Assembly (NCBI GenBank): GCA_003566715.1 | Contig: PXCF01000035.1 | Coordinates: 1-45,563, forward strand | Source of the DNA: Cryomorphaceae bacterium | GTDB lineage: Bacteria; Bacteroidota; Bacteroidia; Flavobacteriales; Schleiferiaceae | Reading direction: 5' to 3' | DNA: 45,563 bases | Made by a program: the position numbers and the translations under genes | In this document: piece after piece, positions 1 through 8,396 of the stretch | Layout of the letters: every line of letters begins with the position of its first letter | How positions within the stretch are numbered: position 1 is the first letter of the stretch | The notes under the pieces: model-generated | The model's database searches: none | What the model saw: only the letters and a program-made list of their open reading frames with translations | Told to the model about the DNA's origin: nothing

Positions 1-1120
1 AAGGTGGTACGCCTTGCATTTTACTGGTAGACACATCGTAGTTAACAAACATGGGATCTACTTGAATGATGTCGTTTGGTTGCTGACGAGTCAAGCGGTT
101 ACCATTGGCATCTACATCGGTGGAAGGCCAGAAGTTGTCCTCATCCACGGGATCGTTGGCATAGTAGTGCTGGTAGTCGTAAGGAATGTTGGTGGTATCT
201 GGCAAGCGGTCACCACGCAAGCGAAGACCAAAGCGGCAGTTTACGATGAGGTTGTTGTAGACCTTACCACGTGCACCTTGCTCGTAGTTGATGGAACCAC
301 CACGACCGGCTTGTACACGACGGAAACCGCTGTTGATAAACGTGTTGTTATACGTGTTGATGTCTGTTTGCGGCACACCATCACCTTCACCGGCAGGCTT
401 AGAACCATTTGTTGCCATACCGTAGAAAAGGTTGTATGCAACATCACCGGTTGTACCGTCTTTGGCATTTAAACCTTCTCCACCAGTCTCTCCACAATTG
501 TAAAATGTGCTGTAGATGATTGCAATACGCGCACCACCGTTGGGACGAATACCGTCATCAGCAATGTTACGTAGCGTGCTGTGATCGAATACAAACACAG
601 TAGTAGGACTGGTTGTCAAAATGGTATATCTTGGATCACCAGCGTCGTAATTGTCTGATTGACGTGCAGGACCTCCTGAGTACTCTACTATTGTGTGACG
701 AAGAATGATTGCTTCTGCTGTAGCCATCCCTTGAATACCTCCCCAAAGACCTTCAAATGCGTTGGATACATCGCGGCGGTCTTCCGGTACGGTAAACATA
801 ACGGGGTTAGACTCGGTACCTTCGGCAATTAGTGAACCAAACACGGTGATTTCAGGACTTGTTTCTGGAGAGAGGCCATCGCCGTCAAAGGCGAGGATAA
901 CACCCGGTTGAAGGCGTAGCTCTTGTCCTTCAGGTACAATAATGTCTGAAGTTACAAGGTAGGTTCCTGCCTCTAACGTACCGGACACTTCACCGGAAAG
1001 ATCGCCTTGATCTCCGCCGCCATTGCCACCGCCGTTGTCTTCGTCGTCTTTACCACAAGAGGTAAAGGTCATTGCAGCGCCCAGAAATAGAGCGGATGCT
1101 AAAAAACTCAACTTTTTCAT
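1..1120 (-). CDS. Parallel beta-helix lipoprotein (C-terminus beyond window)
   Basis: An open frame runs from ATG at 1120 to the left edge, giving 373 residues without a stop. The N-terminus (MKKLSFLASALFLGAAMTFT) is a lipoprotein signal with the lipid cysteine in TSCGKDD, followed by an Asp/Gly-rich linker typical of Bacteroidetes surface lipoproteins. The body alternates short beta-strand-like stretches with Asn/Gly turns (GDGLSPETSPEITVFGSLIA, then YNNTFINSG and YNNLIVNCRF), as in right-handed parallel beta-helix proteins. It starts 32 bases after the stop codon of the TonB-dependent receptor gene on the same strand, so the two are probably co-transcribed. Receptor-lipoprotein pairs of this kind usually take up a ligand together, or the lipoprotein is displayed at the surface. 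The ligand cannot be read from the sequence. The frame and lipobox are seen; the fold and partnership are inferred. Confidence 0.85.
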   Translation of the reverse strand, partial: MKKLSFLASALFLGAAMTFTSCGKDDEDNGGGNGGGDQGDLSGEVSGTLEAGTYLVTSDIIVPEGQELRLQPGVILAFDGDGLSPETSPEITVFGSLIAEGTESNPVMFTVPEDRRDVSNAFEGLWGGIQGMATAEAIILRHTIVEYSGGPARQSDNYDAGDPRYTILTTSPTTVFVFDHSTLRNIADDGIRPNGGARIAIIYSTFYNCGETGGEGLNAKDGTTGDVAYNLFYGMATNGSKPAGEGDGVPQTDINTYNNTFINSGFRRVQAGRGGSINYEQGARGKVYNNLIVNCRFGLRLRGDRLPDTTNIPYDYQHYYANDPVDEDNFWPSTDVDANGNRLTRQQPNDIIQVDPMFVNYDVSTSKMQGVPP

Positions 1121-1151
1121 TTTGATTGATTTTAGATGATTGTTTAGTTGA

Positions 1152-4034
1152 TTACTGATTGAAATTATAGCGTACGCCAAACAGAATATTGCGTTGATAA
1201 AAATCACGCCGCACCAGTGTTTCCGTTGCGCTATTGGGTTGAAGCTCGTTCACGCCAACTTGTGGCATGTGAGGCTTTTTAATGAATAGTTCGTATGGGG
1301 TATCGAGAAGGTTGGCTATTTTGATAAATGCAACAAACTTCTTGGCGAAGGTCTTTTCAACTGATAAGTCGAGTTGCACCATATCTCTCATCCACCAGTC
1401 GGTGTCTACGCCGGCCGAAACTACAGCAATTCTACTTCCGGTATAAACCATAGAGACCTGAGCATTAAAGCCTTTTTCTTTATTTCTGTATAGCAATGAA
1501 AAATTCCCGATATGTCTCGATTGACCTTGAAGAGGCCTACTTTGCATCACGTTTAATAAAGTAGTATCTCCTATGTCCAATGTTTCTCTTTGAAGTGGAC
1601 TCAATTGATCAATATTATCCTCTGTAATTTCAGTTCGTGTTCTCTTTATACTTTCAATTCGTGAATCGGTGAACGTATAATTAGCGCGAATGCCAAAGTT
1701 TTTAAAGAAACCATACTCAAACGTCTTCATATAGTCAAATTCAATTCCTTGATTAACGGCTGTTTCAAGATTGACAGGCACAATGGTTGTTGCGGGGGGT
1801 AAGAATTGCGGAAAGTTGGGATCCGTTGGTGCCAGGATGGCCTGCTCAATCGGGTTATTGATTATTTTGTAAAAACCACCGATAAGTATTTGGTCCGTTG
1901 ACGTAGGGAAATATTCGAATCGCGCATCAAAATTGTGTGCGTCTACCGGGACCAAATTTGGATTACCACCTTCAGGGCGTATTTCCTCAGTTCCCGGTCT
2001 GCGATAAGGAATAATTTCTAAAAAGCTCGGACGAGATATTGAGCGGAAATAAGAGGAGCGTACATTGGTTTTACCTGTAGGCATATATTTCATATGCATA
2101 CTTGGCAAAATTGACCAATACTCTTGTGCGCCGTCAGGTATATGATCACTAGCCGTACTGTATCCCTGATTTGTGTGTTCAGCTCTGACCCCTCCGACAA
2201 ATTGTGTCTTTTTCACCTGAAACTTAAACTCACCGTATTGAGCAAATACATCTTCATATGATTGATAATTTAGAACGTGTGAAGGGGTTCCTGCACCTCC
2301 GGTAAGTCGCCATGTTATGTCGGCATAATCCGTTTCAAAAGGGCGATACTCTTGTACCCCGGGATTTGGTCTAAATGAATATAAATCAAAGAAGTTTTCC
2401 CTTCTTTTAATGCGAAGTAATCCACCTGTTTTTAATTCCAAGTTATATCTTCTTAGATGCGCTGGGGTATAGGTCAAATTATAGTACCCTGCATAATCTT
2501 GATCCGAGTTGTTTTCCCAAATTCGAATAATATTCTCGTGCACCAACCATCTTAATTCCCTTTCCGGCGTATCGTAGTTCGAAACGGTAATTAACTGAGA
2601 ATTGTCGGGCATATCTTGTGTAGCTAGAGAGTAGACCAAAGACCAGTCAACAGTGAATTCATCATCTATTATATGCTCTCCTTGAAGCGTGGAGTTATAA
2701 ATGCGCTGACGATTTACCTGTCCTCGCCAATTGTTCTCAAGTGTTCTTTCTCTATTGGCGTCACGTAGTCCGTCTTCCCAAATTACCCGAGTTTCGTTGT
2801 TTTCTAAATGAAGGACTGCATTATAAAAACGCAATTTATTGTTGTTGTTTATCTGATAATCCATCATAGAGTGAACCCCTGCGCGTTCTTGCTCAACGGA
2901 ATATCTTCGTTCCTGATATCGTGAAACCGTAGGTAGTGGAGACCCAAACTCATTGTCTGACACACCAAATTCAATACGGTCTGCTCCTCTAAAAGTGTTT
3001 TGATAACTGGCGGCTAGTACAACACCAAACTTTCCGTCCATGAATCGGTCGCCATACGTTATTGACCCTAAGGTATTAGGCGTCAACATACCTGATGCAA
3101 AAGGATTTGCAGTAAGCTGACGTTGTTCAAAATTTAGATTTTCCGTACTAAACATGTCTATGCCCGCTACGCGCTGACCAGCCGGGACACGTTGCATTGG
3201 AGATTGAAAGTTTACCGCAGATGTATTGAAATAATCGTAAGGCCTGGTTAAGTACAATGTGTTAAACCCGGTACTAAAACTCGCTGTCAATAGTTTTTTC
3301 TTGGGCGCATCTTTCATTCTTAAATCAACGACCCCTCCAATGGCATCGCCTTCCATGGAAGGCGTTAAAGATTTTGAAACGGCCAGCTGATCTAAAAGCT
3401 CTGCGGGAAAGATATCCAGAGGAACATAACGGTTTTCATTATCAGGTGAAGGTATTTTAATTCCATTAACCAGCGTATAATTATAGCGCTGATTCATCCC
3501 TCTCACAATGGCGTACTGTCCATCACCATTAGCATTTCTTTCAACAGTAAGACCAGAAACGCGTTGTATTACGTTGGCTACTGTTATGTCCGGAGAAGCC
3601 TCAATACTCTCAGCAGATACGGCATTTAGTACTACCGCAGAGTTTCTTTCAGCTGCTCGGGCTCCTGCATCGCTTGTCCCTTCGTAAGAAGTTGTTACCA
3701 CAACTTCACCAATTAATGCAGGATCTTCCCTTAAAGTGATGTTTTTGTAAACCTCGTCTTCATCTCCAGATATGGTAAACTCGATTCTGTATTTCAAATA
3801 CCCTATATATGAAATTTCAACAAAGTGTGTCCCAACAGGTACCGAACCTATCTTAAATGTTCCATCAATATTGGTGGTGATATGTAGATCTAAATTGTAA
3901 ATGGATACTGCTGCACCAATTAAAGGCTCATTGTTTTCTGAGATTACTTTTCCTTTTAACACAGCAGCATGCGCATTATTAGCGAAATGACAAATAGTCA
4001 AAAGCGTTACAATGGCCATTCTTTTTTTAGCCAT
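1152..4034 (-). CDS. TonB-dependent outer-membrane receptor
   Basis: A 960-residue outer-membrane active transporter. After a signal peptide ending near NNAHA come a carboxypeptidase-like regulatory domain (about residues 25-105, LKGKVISENNEPLIGAAV), a TonB-box-like stretch (GEVVVTTS), a plug domain (about 120-240, with VIQRVSGLTVERNANGDGQY and GDAIGGVVDLRMKDAP) and a large 22-strand-type barrel ending in FGVRYNFNQ. The plug wording is close to the TonB-dependent receptor subfamily first defined in Xanthomonas/Caulobacter (TIGR01782 type). The start was placed at 4034 because the signal peptide begins there; an in-frame ATG at 4079 would add 15 polar residues in front of it. The beta-helix lipoprotein gene follows immediately. 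The substrate is unknown: no SusD-like partner is in view, so this is not a classical polysaccharide locus. Confidence 0.92.
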   Translation of the reverse strand: MAKKRMAIVTLLTICHFANNAHAAVLKGKVISENNEPLIGAAVSIYNLDLHITTNIDGTFKIGSVPVGTHFVEISYIGYLKYRIEFTISGDEDEVYKNITLREDPALIGEVVVTTSYEGTSDAGARAAERNSAVVLNAVSAESIEASPDITVANVIQRVSGLTVERNANGDGQYAIVRGMNQRYNYTLVNGIKIPSPDNENRYVPLDIFPAELLDQLAVSKSLTPSMEGDAIGGVVDLRMKDAPKKKLLTASFSTGFNTLYLTRPYDYFNTSAVNFQSPMQRVPAGQRVAGIDMFSTENLNFEQRQLTANPFASGMLTPNTLGSITYGDRFMDGKFGVVLAASYQNTFRGADRIEFGVSDNEFGSPLPTVSRYQERRYSVEQERAGVHSMMDYQINNNNKLRFYNAVLHLENNETRVIWEDGLRDANRERTLENNWRGQVNRQRIYNSTLQGEHIIDDEFTVDWSLVYSLATQDMPDNSQLITVSNYDTPERELRWLVHENIIRIWENNSDQDYAGYYNLTYTPAHLRRYNLELKTGGLLRIKRRENFFDLYSFRPNPGVQEYRPFETDYADITWRLTGGAGTPSHVLNYQSYEDVFAQYGEFKFQVKKTQFVGGVRAEHTNQGYSTASDHIPDGAQEYWSILPSMHMKYMPTGKTNVRSSYFRSISRPSFLEIIPYRRPGTEEIRPEGGNPNLVPVDAHNFDARFEYFPTSTDQILIGGFYKIINNPIEQAILAPTDPNFPQFLPPATTIVPVNLETAVNQGIEFDYMKTFEYGFFKNFGIRANYTFTDSRIESIKRTRTEITEDNIDQLSPLQRETLDIGDTTLLNVMQSRPLQGQSRHIGNFSLLYRNKEKGFNAQVSMVYTGSRIAVVSAGVDTDWWMRDMVQLDLSVEKTFAKKFVAFIKIANLLDTPYELFIKKPHMPQVGVNELQPNSATETLVRRDFYQRNILFGVRYNFNQ

Positions 4035-4108
4035 GTGAAAAACCTTGTAGAGTGGTGGTCTATTTTGGTGGCAATTCATTAATTATTGATTTAATTAATT
4101 AACTGCCG

Positions 4109-4116
4109 CAAAAGTA
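4109..4116 (-). promoter_or_regulatory. Putative -7 element for the TonB receptor operon
   Basis: On the minus strand this reads TACTTTTG, a match to the Bacteroidetes sigma-A -7 consensus TAnnTTTG, 29 bases upstream of the ATG at 4079 and 74 bases upstream of the preferred ATG at 4034. No clear TTG -33 box is seen at the usual distance. Confidence 0.35.
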
Positions 4117-4317
4117 TTGGGACGATATTACCCCTATGTAAATCGATTTTATGGGAAGGTTAACAATCCGACGCTTGTGTTTTCTCAGTGTTAAGTCAGC
4201 GTAAGAATGGTATGATGTTACGTTGACGAAACAACCTCCAACAAACCTTAACAACCTCAATAAAAGATATCTTTGCCGTTAACTTTGGCGTAACATTGAC
4301 CTTTTTTTGAAAAAAAA

Positions 4318-4707
4318 TCAGCGGTAATAGTAAAAAAACAACACCACTTCTTTCTGTGTAAGGCCTTCGTAACGTCCGATTAAACGCCCGGACGCATCGA
4401 CGATTCTCTGCCCGTCAATTCTGCCGATCAAGCGCCCCGATTGATCGTGTAGGCGATGGCCATCGGTTCGCCCAATAAGTCGCCCGGAAGCGTCCATTAA
4501 TCGGTTGCCATCCACGCGACCGAGCAACCTTCCGGATGCATCCATCACCCGGTCGCTATCCACACGCCCCATCAGGCGACCGGAGGCATCTAAGTAGCGT
4601 TTGTTGTCCACCCTTCCCATCAAGCGCCCGGTATCGTCATAAATGCGCTGCGCATACAATACATGCGAGCACAATAAGTAAAGAAGCGTTATGAGGATGA
4701 TGCGCAT
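4318..4707 (-). CDS. Small secreted protein of six 16-residue repeats (beta-flower type)
   Basis: A 129-residue exported protein: a 20-residue signal peptide (MRIILITLLYLLCSHVLYAQ), then six tandem units of 16 residues (residues 21-115) of the form R-[ILV]-x-D-A-S-G-R-L-x-G-R-[VTI]-D-[GS]-x, and a short hydrophobic tail ending FFYYYR. Asp, Gly and Arg positions are almost invariant between units. The pattern resembles the Bacteroidetes proteins named 4-fold or 5-fold beta-flower, in which each repeat gives one blade of a small closed barrel; that assignment is from memory of the family. An upstream in-frame extension to 4860 overlaps mnmE and is not credible because the signal peptide begins at 4707. 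The start lies 7 bases after the mnmE stop, so it is probably read from the mnmE transcript. Function unknown. Confidence 0.8.
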   Translation of the reverse strand: MRIILITLLYLLCSHVLYAQRIYDDTGRLMGRVDNKRYLDASGRLMGRVDSDRVMDASGRLLGRVDGNRLMDASGRLIGRTDGHRLHDQSGRLIGRIDGQRIVDASGRLIGRYEGLTQKEVVLFFYYYR

Positions 4708-4714
4708 ACGAATA

Positions 4715-6082
4715 TTATTTTCCGATACAGAACTTCCCAAAAATGGTACCCAATATATCGCGATCGATTTCAATGGCGCCGGTGATGTTGCCGAGGTAAC
4801 GAAGCGCTTCGCGCACATCTTGTGCGAGAAAATCGCCACTGATGCCGTTGTTGAGTCCATCTTTGATACGTATAATCACTTCCAGCGTTTGTTCTAAGTT
4901 TTGAAAGTGACGGGCGTTGGTGACCACCACTTCGTTGTTGGACAACGCATTGGTCTCTACGGCACTCGTAAGCGCACGATGAATGTCCTCGATGCCTTCA
5001 CCGGTAGTGGCCGATAGATTAATGAAGCTATGTTGAATGAAATCCGGTTTTTCCACCGCTTGAACATCCGATTTATTGGCTAATACCACGAGTATTTTAT
5101 CCGTACACCTTCCCTTGATATCATCGTAATCGCGTTTGACATCTGCCGTTGAAGATCGGGAATCAAACAAAAACAACACGATATGGGCTTGGTCAATTTT
5201 TTCGTAGGCTTTTTTTATCCCGATGCTTTCAATGGTGTCTTCGGTTTCGCGAATCCCTGCCGTATCAATGAAGCGATAAGTGAGTCCGCCCAACTGCATT
5301 TCGTCTTCGATGGTATCTCGTGTGGTACCCGCAATATCGCTGACAATGGCGCGTTCCTCTTTGAGCAAGGCATTGAGCAAGGTAGATTTACCCGCATTGG
5401 GGGCACCCACAATAGCTACGGGGATGCCATTTTTGATGACGTTCCCCAAGCGAAAACTCTCACTAAGGGAACGAACCACCGCACTGATGTTGTCCAATAA
5501 CTGATGTAATTGATCTCGATCGGCAAAAGCCACATCCTCTTCGGAAAAATCAAGTTCGAGCTCTATCAAGGAAGCGAAGTTAATGAGTTGCTCACGTAAG
5601 CCGGCCAGTTCTTTGCTGAAGCCGCCACGCATCTGCTGAAGAGCGACCTTAGCCGAGGCTTCGCTTTCGGCGTGAATGAGATCGGCCACGGCTTCCGCCT
5701 GACTCAAATCCATTTTACCATTGAAAAAACCACGCATGGTAAATTCACCAGGCTCTGCCATGCGAACACCTTTTTCAATAAATAAATGGAGTAGACGCTG
5801 TTGGATATAAGTGGAACCATGACAGGAGATTTCTACCACATCTTCACCGGTGAAAGACTTTGGCGCACGAAATAGCGTGACCAACACTTCATCCACCACT
5901 TGATCAGCGTCTTTGATTGCACCGAAATGCACGGTGTAGCCCTTTTGTTGCGAAAGGGGGTTCTTTCCGTGAAATACGCTGTTGACGATGTCGATGACAG
6001 CCTTGCCAGACAGCCTTAGAACGGCGATTGCGCCCATGCCGGAAGGGGTGGCAATGGCGACGATGGGTTGATTGTTTTCCAT
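4715..6082 (-). CDS. mnmE: tRNA uridine-5-carboxymethylaminomethyl(34) synthesis GTPase MnmE
   Basis: 455 residues, the normal family length. MnmE works with MnmG to modify U34 in the wobble position of certain tRNAs, using a folate-bound one-carbon unit and GTP hydrolysis. The N-terminal tetrahydrofolate-binding domain is followed by a G domain inserted in a helical domain. G motifs are visible: GAPNAGKS near residue 226 (G1), DIAGTTRDT (G2), DTAGIRET (G3) and NKSD (G4). The protein ends in FCIGK, the conserved catalytic Cys motif C-[ILV]-G-K. It is divergent from the delta' gene, with only 67 bases between the two starts, and the small repeat-protein gene follows it directly. Confidence 0.98.
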   Translation of the reverse strand: MENNQPIVAIATPSGMGAIAVLRLSGKAVIDIVNSVFHGKNPLSQQKGYTVHFGAIKDADQVVDEVLVTLFRAPKSFTGEDVVEISCHGSTYIQQRLLHLFIEKGVRMAEPGEFTMRGFFNGKMDLSQAEAVADLIHAESEASAKVALQQMRGGFSKELAGLREQLINFASLIELELDFSEEDVAFADRDQLHQLLDNISAVVRSLSESFRLGNVIKNGIPVAIVGAPNAGKSTLLNALLKEERAIVSDIAGTTRDTIEDEMQLGGLTYRFIDTAGIRETEDTIESIGIKKAYEKIDQAHIVLFLFDSRSSTADVKRDYDDIKGRCTDKILVVLANKSDVQAVEKPDFIQHSFINLSATTGEGIEDIHRALTSAVETNALSNNEVVVTNARHFQNLEQTLEVIIRIKDGLNNGISGDFLAQDVREALRYLGNITGAIEIDRDILGTIFGKFCIGK

Positions 6083-6086
6083 GAGA

Positions 6087-6094
6087 CAAAGGTA
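6087..6094 (-). promoter_or_regulatory. Putative -7 element giving a leaderless mnmE transcript
   Basis: Minus-strand TACCTTTG matches TAnnTTTG and ends only 4 bases before the mnmE ATG at 6082. Transcription normally begins a few bases after this element, so the predicted mRNA starts at or next to the ATG. Confidence 0.5.
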
Positions 6095-6136
6095 GGGTGA
6101 TTTTATTTTTCCTCGAATAAGTCTTGCTTGCTATTG

Positions 6137-6144
6137 TATCTTCG
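6137..6144 (+). promoter_or_regulatory. Putative -7 element for the delta' gene
   Basis: TATCTTCG differs from TAnnTTTG at one position (compare TACTTTCG in front of purH) and ends 5 bases before the ATG at 6150. This again predicts an mRNA with little or no leader. No TTG box at the expected -33 position. Confidence 0.35.
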
Positions 6145-6149
6145 CGCTG

Positions 6150-7301
6150 ATGATATCTTTCGACGACAATCCCTTTCATCAGAAGGAAAAAGGCTTGATT
6201 ATCCAGTCGTTTTTTGACGGGAGAAACAGTCATGCGCAGTTGTTTCACGGACCTTCAGGCAACGGAAAGTTCAGTACAGCCATGGCGTATACAGCTCTTT
6301 TGCTTTGCGAGCAACCCACGGAAAGAGGGGCGTGTACGACTTGCACATCTTGCAAGCAAATGGCCAAGCTCACCCACCCGGATGTGCATTTCGTTTTTCC
6401 TACTCACAAGGACGCCAGCAATGACTTAACCGGCCGAAGCGAAGAATTAATTAAGCAGTGGCGAAATGCGGTAATTTCCAACCCTTATCTTTCTCTAGGC
6501 GATTGGAAGCGCTTCGTTGATGCTGAGCAAAAAAACTTTGAAATCCGTGTCATAGAAGCTGAATACATCAACGAAAAACTCAGTTTTAAATCGTTTTACG
6601 GCGGGTACAAAGTGGTGTTTATTTGGCTGCCGGAAGATTTACATCCTTCAACGGCCAATAAACTTTTAAAAAACATCGAAGAGCCGGAAGACAAGACGGT
6701 CATCATTATGGTATCGGAGCGCTACGGACAGCTGATGCCTACCATTACCAGTCGGATGCAGTCGGTTTATTTCCCAAGATTAACCGAGGAAGAAGTTCGC
6801 AGAACATTAGAAGCAAAGAATATTGAAAGCGCTCAGGTTTTGGCACAACTGGCCGAGGGCAACCTCGCTACAGCCTTTGAATTGGCCGATCAATCGGATG
6901 CACTCACCGAATTGGCTCGGTACTTTACCTTGTGGATGCGGGTGAGTTATTCGGTAAACATGCCGGAAATCGTTAAGCTTTCCGAAGACTTAAGCAAAAA
7001 AAGCCGCGGTTTTGCCATGGCATTCTTGCAGTTTTCTCTGCAAACCATCCGTCAAGCGGTGTTGTCTAATTTCAGGCCATCGGCGGAAAACCCTATTTTT
7101 GCCAATACGGATTTCAAGATGGCCAACTTCGCAAAAATTGTGAATCCGGAAAATGCCTGGTTGTTGATGAACGAAATCGACAGCGCCATTTCCGATATCG
7201 ACCGCACTTGCAGTATCAAAATCGTAATGACCGATTTGAGCATTCGCGTGCATTACTTGTTGAAGCGGGGGGGAATACCCAAGGCGTTAGATATATTTTG
7301 A
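6150..7301 (+). CDS. holB: DNA polymerase III subunit delta'
   Basis: 383 residues; an AAA+ clamp-loader subunit that helps load the beta sliding clamp. Walker A is GPSGNGK at residues 34-40. Four cysteines at 53, 62, 65 and 68 (in CEQPTERGACTTCTSC) form the zinc-binding module typical of delta' and tau/gamma. HPDVHFVFP follows, and then a degenerate Walker B region with the conserved NKLLKNIEEPED helix and sensor-1 region TITSRMQ, where the usual arginine-finger SRC appears as SRM. The start is the first ATG after the divergent mnmE gene. It converges on folK across 71 bases in which I see no terminator. Confidence 0.93.
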   Translation: MISFDDNPFHQKEKGLIIQSFFDGRNSHAQLFHGPSGNGKFSTAMAYTALLLCEQPTERGACTTCTSCKQMAKLTHPDVHFVFPTHKDASNDLTGRSEELIKQWRNAVISNPYLSLGDWKRFVDAEQKNFEIRVIEAEYINEKLSFKSFYGGYKVVFIWLPEDLHPSTANKLLKNIEEPEDKTVIIMVSERYGQLMPTITSRMQSVYFPRLTEEEVRRTLEAKNIESAQVLAQLAEGNLATAFELADQSDALTELARYFTLWMRVSYSVNMPEIVKLSEDLSKKSRGFAMAFLQFSLQTIRQAVLSNFRPSAENPIFANTDFKMANFAKIVNPENAWLLMNEIDSAISDIDRTCSIKIVMTDLSIRVHYLLKRGGIPKALDIF

Positions 7302-7372
7302 TTTGACTTTTATGGCTTTATCCCGAGCGAATCTTCAGCGCTCCTTGGCATAGCTTATTCAAACATCGTTCA

Positions 7373-7891
7373 TCAATTCAGCATTTTTTGAACCACCGAT
7401 TCATCGGGACACTGCGACAACAACTCGGCATAGGTCAATCCGGTGCTAGGATGCACGAGATGAGGCGCCACATCGCAGATAGGCGCCAAAACAAATCGCC
7501 TTACTTGCAGTCTTGGGTGGGGAACGGTGAGTTTGGGATGCATTATCTCTCTATTACCAATGGCAATGATATCGATGTCTAAAGTTCGTGATTCGTAGCC
7601 AATACTTTCTGTTCGCTGCCGACCAAATTCGGTTTCAATATCGAGAATGCTGACCATCAAATCCAGTGGTGATAGTTTTGACCTATGATTTTGATAAACC
7701 AAAGCTTGGTTCAAAAATTCATTGTCTGCTTCAAACCCCCAAGGTGGCGAGATAAACAAAGACGAAGCAGCACTCTTACCATTCAAACGTTCATCCAATC
7801 TTCCTTTAGCAGCTTCTAGGATTTGCTTAGAATCACCTTGATTTGAACCGGTTAGCAAGATGATTGCTTCACTCTTGTGGATATATTGCAT
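7373..7891 (-). CDS. folK: 2-amino-4-hydroxy-6-hydroxymethyldihydropteridine diphosphokinase
   Basis: 172 residues. HPPK transfers pyrophosphate from ATP to the pterin in folate synthesis. The family marks are visible: the N-terminal strand and loop LLTGSNQGD, the PPWGFEADNEFLNQAL segment, the signature SRTLDIDIIAIGN with the Mg-binding DxD pair, and LTVPHPRLQVRRFVLAPI. The ATG at 7891 lies 26 bases after the stop of the small membrane protein gene on the same strand, so the two probably form a transcription unit. Confidence 0.95.
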   Translation of the reverse strand: MQYIHKSEAIILLTGSNQGDSKQILEAAKGRLDERLNGKSAASSLFISPPWGFEADNEFLNQALVYQNHRSKLSPLDLMVSILDIETEFGRQRTESIGYESRTLDIDIIAIGNREIMHPKLTVPHPRLQVRRFVLAPICDVAPHLVHPSTGLTYAELLSQCPDESVVQKMLN

Positions 7892-7917
7892 TTAGTGATA
7901 GGTATACCAAGTAAAAC

Positions 7918-8313
7918 TCAATGATGATTGTTTGTTTTTTTATACCCACCTATAGCTAGCATGATTCCATTAAAAAAAGATACCAGCAATGAAAACAGCA
8001 AGGCCCAGCCAAAACTCTGAACTTCAAAGTTTTTCACCAATGATGCTGCCATAAGTACCACTATGGCATTAATGACAAACAAAAACAATCCAAAGGTAAT
8101 CAAGGTGGCCGGGAGGGTGAGAAAAATGAGAATGGGGCGAACGAAAAGATTGAGTAGACCAATGGCTAAGGCGATCCAAATGGCGGTGGTAAACTTAGGA
8201 ACTTCAACCCCGTTAAGGACGTAGGCTGCAAAGAATACACTTAAGGTAGACACGATTAGTCGTACCAAAAATGGGATTCTCTGTTCATTATAGTGGTATT
8301 CGTATGATGGCAT
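7918..8313 (-). CDS. YvlD/phage-holin-4-2 family membrane protein
   Basis: 131 residues with four hydrophobic segments (LIVSTLSVFFAAYVL, AIWIALAIGLLNLFV, TLITFGLFLFVINAIVVLM, WALLFSLLVSFFNGIMLA) and the RP-x3-x-LTLP-x2-L loop typical of the YvlD/Phage_holin_4_2 family (PF04020). Despite the name, these are ordinary chromosomal membrane proteins of unclear role in many bacteria and do not indicate a prophage. I start it at MPSYEYHY (8313); the frame extends to 8355 but the extra residues lie within the upstream A-rich terminator. Probably co-transcribed with folK. Confidence 0.85.
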   Translation of the reverse strand: MPSYEYHYNEQRIPFLVRLIVSTLSVFFAAYVLNGVEVPKFTTAIWIALAIGLLNLFVRPILIFLTLPATLITFGLFLFVINAIVVLMAASLVKNFEVQSFGWALLFSLLVSFFNGIMLAIGGYKKTNNHH

Positions 8314-8337
8314 ATCGATGTTATTTGGCGTAAATAT

Positions 8338-8373
8338 AAAAAAAAAAGCACTCAAGTTATAAAACTCAAGTGC
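8338..8373 (-). terminator. Intrinsic terminator after the 8397 T9SS gene
   Basis: An imperfect hairpin (arms 8348-8358 and 8363-8373, 9 of 11 pairs, loop ATAA) is followed on the minus strand by a run of ten T residues (8338-8347). It sits just downstream of the stop at 8397 and just upstream of the next minus-strand gene. Confidence 0.6.
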
Positions 8374-8396
8374 TCAAAATAATGTGAAAGAATCTT

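Noticed and set aside
14-472. A 152-residue plus-strand open frame at the left edge
   Set aside because: It is antisense to the lipoprotein frame, is Thr/Val-rich in the manner of reversed coding sequence and has no start context.
4268-4275. Plus-strand TATCTTTG promoter-like element
   Set aside because: It matches TAnnTTTG but points into the 3' end of a minus-strand gene with no plus-strand gene to serve.
7918-8313. Prophage holin
   Set aside because: The family name contains holin, but the gene sits with folK, has no phage neighbours and belongs to the chromosomal YvlD type.
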